Source: CAZQLE01 sp964593905
GTDB lineage: Bacteria; Chloroflexota; Anaerolineae; Anaerolineales; Anaerolineaceae
Assembly: GCA_964593905.1 (NCBI GenBank)
Contig: CAZQLE010000057.1
Coordinates: 1 to 19,666 of the forward strand
DNA: 19,666 nucleotides
Direction of reading: 5' to 3'
In this document: piece after piece, positions 13,755-19,666 of the stretch
Layout: each line of letters starts with the position of its first letter
Position numbering within the stretch: the stretch's first letter is position 1
Notes under the pieces: generated by a model
What the model was told of the DNA's origin: nothing
Seen by the model: the letters and a program-made list of their open reading frames with translations, nothing else
The model's database searches: none
Position numbers and translations under genes: made by a program

Positions 13755-14330
13755 ATGCTCGAAGATTATCGCGATGTGTTGGCAGAAGTATTAATCTCGG
13801 AAGATGCGCTTCAGGCGCGGATTAAGGAACTGGGGGCCGAAATCACCCGCGATTATGCCGGAAAGTACCCGATTTTGGTGTGCATTTTGCGCGGCGGGGT
13901 GATGTTTTTAACCGATTTAATGCGCCATATTGATGCGCCCCACAGTATCGAGTTTATGGCGGTATCTTCTTATGGCGTTGGAAAGCGATCTTCGACCGGG
14001 CAAACGCGCATTACCCTGGACCTGAACACCGATATTTATGGCCGCGATGTGATTCTGGTGGAAGACATTATCGACAGTGGGCATACCCTGCACGCGGTGC
14101 TGGAACTGCTGCGCGCGCGCCAGCCAAGCAGCCTGTCGGTTTGTGCCCTGTTGGATAAAGCCGAACGGCGCGAAGTGGATGTGCCCATCCGTTACTGTGG
14201 TTTTGTGATCTCCGATAAATTTGTTTTTGGCTATGGTCTGGATCTGGATGAGCTTTTCCGCAACCTACCGTTTATCGGCGTGGTTGACTTAAATCGACTG
14301 AAAGCCGCCCAGGGAGGCAGTTCGGGATGA
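13755..14330 (+). CDS. hpt: Hypoxanthine(-guanine) phosphoribosyltransferase
   Basis: This 191 aa cytosolic enzyme joins hypoxanthine or guanine to PRPP, giving IMP or GMP. The PRPP-binding signature ILVEDIIDSGHTL is at about residues 100-112, with the paired acids E103 and D104. CILRGGVMFLTDL forms the first PRPP loop, SSYGVGKRSSTG the flexible catalytic loop, and ISDKFVFGYGLDLDE the base-binding C-terminal part. The start at 13755 has TTGAGG 5 bases upstream; a TTG at 13740 overlaps the tdk stop and is less likely. The stop overlaps the cca ATG (ATGA). It could consume hypoxanthine made by the adenine deaminase in this window, although the genes are in separate operons. Confidence 0.95.
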   Translation: MLEDYRDVLAEVLISEDALQARIKELGAEITRDYAGKYPILVCILRGGVMFLTDLMRHIDAPHSIEFMAVSSYGVGKRSSTGQTRITLDLNTDIYGRDVILVEDIIDSGHTLHAVLELLRARQPSSLSVCALLDKAERREVDVPIRYCGFVISDKFVFGYGLDLDELFRNLPFIGVVDLNRLKAAQGGSSG

Positions 14331-15826
14331 TTTCTGCCCTGCCGCATGAAGCGATCGTCCGGGTTATATTAGCCCAGGCCGCCCCGAATCAGGCTGCTTA
14401 CCTGGTGGGCGGCGCTGTGCGCGACCTGCTGTTGCAGCAGCCCGGACATGACCTGGATATTTCTGTTTCGAATCATGCGATAGGTCTGGCGCGCCGAACG
14501 GCAAACGCGCTGGGTGCAGCGTTTTATGTGATGGATGAAGAACGGGATATTGCCCGGGTGGTTTTGGGGGAGGGCAGTGAACGTCTTTTTGTTGATTTTG
14601 CCGGTTTTCGCGGCCACTCTCTGGAAGAAGATCTGCGCGGCCGCGATTTTACCTTGAATGCGATGGCGCTGTCTCTGGCGCAGCCTGACCGCCTGATTGA
14701 CCCGCTGGGCGGGGCTGCGGACCTTCATCAACGGGTTTTGCGTCTGTGTTCTCCGACTGCAATTTCAGATGACCCGGCCCGGTTGCTGCGGGCTGTGCGG
14801 CAGGCCGTGGGGTTTGGGTTAAGATTCTCTTCTGAAACCACGGCTGCGCTAAAAGCTGCGGCAGCTCTGGTGCAGCGAATTTCGGGTGAAAGACAGCGTG
14901 ATGAGCTGTTTAAACTTCTGGGGGGGCGTAATGCCGTGGTTGGGGTGCGGCTGCTAGACCGTCTGGGCGTGCTGACGCACCTGCTGCCTGAACTGGAGAC
15001 CTTGCGGGGTGTGGCGCAAAGTGCTCCGCATACGCTGGATGTGTTTGAGCATACGCTTGCCGCAGCGGCAGCCCTTGAATCGCTGTGGGATGTGTTGATT
15101 GGCCGCTATAATGAAGCTGGCAGTGCAAACCTGATTTATGGTCTGGCGGTATTGAAGCTGGGCGCTTATCGCGAAGAACTAACGGCCCATTTTAATCGTG
15201 CCTTGAACCCGGAACGGAACTTGCGCGCCCTGCTTATTTTTTCAGCCTTATACCATGACACTGGCAAACCTGCCTGTGCCCACTATGACGAAGACCGCGG
15301 CCGGGTGCGTTTTTTGGGTCACCCTGAGGTGAGCGCCGAACTGGCCGAGAAGCGCGCTCATGCTTTGGCCTTAAGCTCGGTTGAAATCGAGCGCATGAAA
15401 AAATTGATTTTACAGCACATGCGCATTCATTTTCTTGCCCGCGACGATGCCGGGGTCTTAAACGCGCGCACCGTTTATCGCTATTTTCGTGATATGGGGC
15501 CTGCTGGTGTAGATCTGTGTTTATTATCTCTGGCAGATACACTGGCCACACACGGGGCGCAACTGCCGCAGTCGATCTGGCAGGCAGAGTTGGACGCAGC
15601 AGCAGCGCTGCTGGAGGCCTGGTGTCGTAAGACTGAACAAGTTGTGCAGCCTCCGCGCTTGATTAGCGGAGGGGATATCATTCACCAATTTGGGCTCACG
15701 CCGGGCCCGGCTGTTGGAGAATTTTTGGAAGCGGTGCGCGAAGCGCAGGCGGTTGGTGAAGTTATGACCCGCGAAGAAGCACTTTCCTGGGTGGGTTCCA
15801 GGTTGAAGGTTGATCCTGGGTTATAG
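14327..15826 (+). CDS. cca: CCA tRNA nucleotidyltransferase / poly(A) polymerase family, with HD domain
   Basis: This 499 aa enzyme is predicted to add or repair the 3' CCA end of tRNA. The class II nucleotidyltransferase head shows LVGGAVRDLLL (GG at 28-29, R32, D33) and DLDI (catalytic D42, D44). RGRDFTLNAMAL and the DDPARLLRAVR motif follow. An HD phosphohydrolase-type domain appears at LYHDTGKP (H310, D311). The length fits HD-containing bacterial members. Whether it adds CCA, only A or only CC cannot be read safely, since these activities differ by short motifs. GGGAGG lies 9 bases before the ATG, which overlaps the hpt stop. The alpha/beta hydrolase gene starts 12 bases after the stop. 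Confidence 0.88.
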   Translation: MISALPHEAIVRVILAQAAPNQAAYLVGGAVRDLLLQQPGHDLDISVSNHAIGLARRTANALGAAFYVMDEERDIARVVLGEGSERLFVDFAGFRGHSLEEDLRGRDFTLNAMALSLAQPDRLIDPLGGAADLHQRVLRLCSPTAISDDPARLLRAVRQAVGFGLRFSSETTAALKAAAALVQRISGERQRDELFKLLGGRNAVVGVRLLDRLGVLTHLLPELETLRGVAQSAPHTLDVFEHTLAAAAALESLWDVLIGRYNEAGSANLIYGLAVLKLGAYREELTAHFNRALNPERNLRALLIFSALYHDTGKPACAHYDEDRGRVRFLGHPEVSAELAEKRAHALALSSVEIERMKKLILQHMRIHFLARDDAGVLNARTVYRYFRDMGPAGVDLCLLSLADTLATHGAQLPQSIWQAELDAAAALLEAWCRKTEQVVQPPRLISGGDIIHQFGLTPGPAVGEFLEAVREAQAVGEVMTREEALSWVGSRLKVDPGL

Positions 15827-15838
15827 AGGGAGGAAGAG

Positions 15839-16627
15839 ATGATCGAAGGTTTGTCTCCGGTGGAACTTGCTTATCAGGATATGGGCAGCGGATTGCCGGT
15901 GATCCTGATCCACGGCTTTCCACTCAATCGTACGATCTGGTTCCCGATGGTGGAAAAGATGAAAGAACAGGCGCACCTCATTTTGCCTGATTTGCGCGGG
16001 CATGGCGGTTCACCCGTGCCCGATGGGGTGTATACCATGCGCCTTATGGCAATTGACCTGCTGCATTTAATGGACCGGCTTAAGATTCAAAAAGCCGTGT
16101 TGATTGGTCACTCCATGGGGGGCTATATCGGGTTGGATTTTGCACATGCTTTTCCCGGCCGGCTGTCTGGCCTGGGATTAATCTCAAGCCACCCCGCCGC
16201 AGACACCCCGGAACGCAAGGTGGGCCGGTTGAATAATGCTGAGAAAATTTTGCGCAAGGGTGTGGTGAAGAAGTTTATGGAAGAACTTGCCCCGCGCATG
16301 ACCACAAAAACAGAAGTGGCGGCTGCAATTTTGCCATTAATGCTAAAAACCACCCCGCAGGGCACAGCCGGCGCTCTGGCCGGCATGGCCGAACGCGAAG
16401 ATGCACTGGATGTGCTCTCTAACCTGAATGCGCCTTCACTGGCGCTGGTGGGTGAGGATGATATGTTGATGCCGGGTGGAATGCCCGAGACCATGGAAAG
16501 ATTGATGCGCCGCGGCTGGTTGGTGCGCATCCAGGGCGCCGGGCATATGCCCATGTTGGAATACCCCGAGCAAACCGCGGCGGCGATTGATCAGCTATTG
16601 TTGGCTGTGAAAAATATCAGCGAATAG
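15839..16627 (+). CDS. Alpha/beta-fold hydrolase, substrate unknown
   Basis: This 262 aa serine hydrolase has the oxyanion-hole motif IHGFPLN near residue 24, the nucleophile elbow GHSMGG (S92), an aspartate in LVGEDDMLMP, and the catalytic histidine H236 in GAGHMPMLEYPE. The order and spacing match the MhpC/RsbQ/BioH-like family of esterases, hydrolases and haloperoxidase-like enzymes. There is no signal peptide, so it is cytosolic. The start has the strong SD GGGAGGAAG 4 bases upstream and follows cca by 12 bases, probably as the last gene of the tdk-hpt-cca unit. Its stop is one base from the stop of the convergent zinc-ribbon gene. The fold is certain; the reaction is not. Confidence 0.9.
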   Translation: MIEGLSPVELAYQDMGSGLPVILIHGFPLNRTIWFPMVEKMKEQAHLILPDLRGHGGSPVPDGVYTMRLMAIDLLHLMDRLKIQKAVLIGHSMGGYIGLDFAHAFPGRLSGLGLISSHPAADTPERKVGRLNNAEKILRKGVVKKFMEELAPRMTTKTEVAAAILPLMLKTTPQGTAGALAGMAEREDALDVLSNLNAPSLALVGEDDMLMPGGMPETMERLMRRGWLVRIQGAGHMPMLEYPEQTAAAIDQLLLAVKNISE

Positions 16628-16628
16628 A

Positions 16629-16925
16629 TCAGGGATAGATCTGGTCGAGCACGGGTTCGTACGTGCAGTTACAGCCATGCTGCCCCGAACAGCCGGGGAG
16701 CGGCAGCACAGGCACCCGGTCTTTTAAATACAGCCCCTGGGTTTGCTGGCAAACAGGGCAGGCATCGGCGGCTACCGCGATGCGTATCGCACGGACGCGG
16801 GGGTTTTCCATTAATGTTTTAAGGGCAACAGCGGTCAGGCTCAGTTCGCGCAAATCGGCCTGGCAGGTTGGGCAAATAAAGACTGTATCAGCGGATTGGG
16901 TATGGCATTTGGAACAGGTCTGCAC
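16629..16925 (-). CDS. Small double zinc-ribbon protein, unknown function
   Basis: This 98 aa protein is not one I can name. It has two apparent zinc sites. The first is a ribbon with C4/C7 and C18/C21 (CSKC, CPTC). The second has C56/C59 (CPVC) plus two of C79, C85 and C87 in PLPGCSGQHGCNCTYEPVL. A helix-like stretch (about 25-45) joins them. It starts with GTG at 16925, supported by GGAGG 6 bases upstream; no in-frame ATG fits better. It ends one base from the convergent alpha/beta hydrolase. The response regulator lies just upstream on the same strand, 33 bases away, so the two may share a transcript. A nucleic-acid or protein-binding role would be a guess. Confidence 0.8.
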   Translation of the reverse strand: MQTCSKCHTQSADTVFICPTCQADLRELSLTAVALKTLMENPRVRAIRIAVAADACPVCQQTQGLYLKDRVPVLPLPGCSGQHGCNCTYEPVLDQIYP

Positions 16926-16958
16926 AGCGTTCCTCCAGGGTGAATTTATCTGATTGTA

Positions 16959-17360
16959 CTACAAATTCATTTCGACGCTGATGCTGTTGAACTCGGCGTT
17001 GGCGCGGACACGCCGCATGAGTTTATTAATTCGCGCAGTTAACATGCTGCTCGAAACCGGCTTAATGAGATAGTCATCTGCCCCGGCGTTCAACACTTCG
17101 GCCACCAATCCGGGGGTATCCATGGCCGAGATGATGACCACGGGCACATCGCTGATGGCGCGAATGGCCTGGCAGGTTTGCTTGCCATCCATTTCGGGCA
17201 TCATCAGATCGAGCAAAATTAGCTCGGGCGCTTCATTTTGCACCAGATTTACGGCTTCCACACTGTAAGTCGTCGCGATGATCTCTGCATTGGTGGGCGC
17301 AAGTAACATTTGCAATAGCTCAATCATGGCAGGATCATCATCAACGATAAGAATCTTCAT
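16959..17360 (-). CDS. Stand-alone receiver-domain response regulator (CheY-like)
   Basis: This 133 aa protein consists of a single phosphoacceptor domain: KILIVDDDP (acid cluster D7-D9), phosphorylation site D51 in LLDLMMPEMDG, S78 in VIISAMD, and K100 in YLIKP. About 15-20 residues (RRVRANAEFNSISVEMNL) follow the fold, with no DNA-binding domain. It therefore acts by protein contact or as a phosphorelay intermediate. I placed the start at 17360 (MKILIVDDD), with a GGAGAGAGG purine run directly upstream. The open frame to 17543 adds 61 residues with no receiver character. No histidine kinase is in the window, so the partner is unknown. An 11-bp tandem repeat lies in its leader. Confidence 0.93.
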   Translation of the reverse strand: MKILIVDDDPAMIELLQMLLAPTNAEIIATTYSVEAVNLVQNEAPELILLDLMMPEMDGKQTCQAIRAISDVPVVIISAMDTPGLVAEVLNAGADDYLIKPVSSSMLTARINKLMRRVRANAEFNSISVEMNL

Positions 17361-17376
17361 AACCTCTCTCCAGGGA

Positions 17377-17403
17377 CAATGCGGCTTCAATGCGGCTTCA
17401 ATG
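17377..17403. repeat. Short tandem repeat, 11-bp unit, about 2.5 copies
   Basis: CAATGCGGCTT occurs at 17377-17387 and again at 17388-17398, followed by CAATG to 17403. It sits 17 bases upstream of the response-regulator start codon, inside its probable 5' leader. Confidence 0.8.
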
Positions 17404-17465
17404 TAACGTATATTATGGCCTATTCTTTGCCCGAAGAACTTTGCAGATAATTTACAGAACAAGCC

Positions 17466-17573
17466 TTGAAATTTAAAGGACGCGAAGAAGAAATCTTGCT
17501 CAGGATGAGTAATTTGCAAGACTTTTGGGATCGTGAAATCCACTGGTATAGACCGGACTCCCCCGGTTTCTAA
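17466..17573 (+). other. Short open frame in intergenic region, status uncertain
   Basis: The 343 bases between the response regulator and ppdK hold an open frame that could start at TTG 17466 (35 aa) or ATG 17505 (22 aa), ending REIHWYRPDSPGF before TAA at 17571-17573. The residues look protein-like, but there is no good SD and an open run this short is expected by chance. It could be a gene remnant or a small peptide. Confidence 0.15.
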
Positions 17574-17615
17574 TTGTTAAGGGTGATTTTTAGTGTGTGA
17601 AACCTCCGTTTGTGG

Positions 17616-17621
17616 TAAAAT
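17616..17621 (+). promoter_or_regulatory. Possible extended -10 element for ppdK
   Basis: TGGTAAAAT gives an extended -10 (TAAAAT at 17616-17621), about 80 bases before the ppdK ATG. No good -35 hexamer is found at the right distance. Confidence 0.35.
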
Positions 17622-17647
17622 TCTCATGTTTTGGTTCCCAGACGATT

Positions 17648-17686
17648 ATGCCCGGCAAGATAAATGGGCATTTTGCTAATTCTTGC
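17648..17686 (+). promoter_or_regulatory. Possible pseudoknot in ppdK leader, next to the SD
   Basis: ATGCCC (17648-17653) can pair with GGGCAT (17666-17671). GCAAGA in its loop (17655-17660) can pair with TCTTGC (17681-17686), just before and touching the SD CAAGGAGG (17686-17693). This is an H-type pseudoknot arrangement with two 6-bp stems. It could control ppdK translation, but short pairings like these also arise by chance. Confidence 0.3.
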
Positions 17687-17703
17687 AAGGAGGATTGAAA
17701 TCA

Positions 17704-19666
<1,963 letters not shown>

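Noticed and set aside
17361..17543. 61-residue N-terminal extension of the response regulator
   Set aside because: Receiver domains begin at MKILIVDDD, where a purine-rich SD is present. The extension covers the tandem repeat and likely leader.

Overview
The window looks like a chromosomal segment of a Chloroflexota (green non-sulfur) bacterium, probably near the Anaerolineae. This is an inference from gene content: a Chloroflexi-flavoured SelB, a ribosomal L31 with an extra C-terminal domain, a small double zinc-ribbon protein and an anaerobe-like set of Mo-hydroxylase subunits plus pyruvate phosphate dikinase. No marker gene fixes the lineage. Coding density is high, Shine-Dalgarno (SD) sites are clear, and 4-bp start/stop overlaps are frequent. 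I see no rRNA, tRNA, CRISPR, insertion sequence or phage gene.

Left block (1-8377), nucleobase catabolism and a membrane complex. Leftward from a divergent promoter region (about 3154-3353) run adenine deaminase (ade), then the FAD and [2Fe-2S] subunits of a xanthine-dehydrogenase-type molybdenum hydroxylase, the last cut by the window edge. Rightward runs a dihydropyrimidinase/hydantoinase. Only 4 bases after it come three genes joined by ATGA overlaps. They encode a NuoL/HyfB-like, a HyfE/NuoK-like and a NuoN-like membrane protein. In both large subunits the lysines expected for proton pumping are replaced.

Middle block (8378-13036), translation. A promoter with a hairpin at the expected transcript start precedes a long coiled-coil protein that is interrupted by a 10-N assembly gap. 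Fourteen bases later comes selB, the selenocysteine elongation factor. A near-perfect sigma-70 promoter then drives rplU-rpmA-rpmE (L21, L27, L31), closed by a strong intrinsic terminator. The L31 protein carries a C-terminal domain that closely resembles the RNA polymerase alpha-subunit C-terminal domain.

Right block (13162-19666), nucleotide salvage, tRNA maturation and central metabolism. tdk, hpt, cca and an alpha/beta hydrolase run rightward with tight spacing. A small zinc-ribbon gene and a stand-alone receiver-domain response regulator point leftward. Across a 343-bp intergenic region starts ppdK (pyruvate, phosphate dikinase), which runs off the right edge; its leader can be drawn as a pseudoknot next to the SD.

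The best candidates for something undescribed are the pump-residue-deficient antiporter-like trio, the L31-alphaCTD fusion, and the candidate leader RNAs before rpmE and ppdK.
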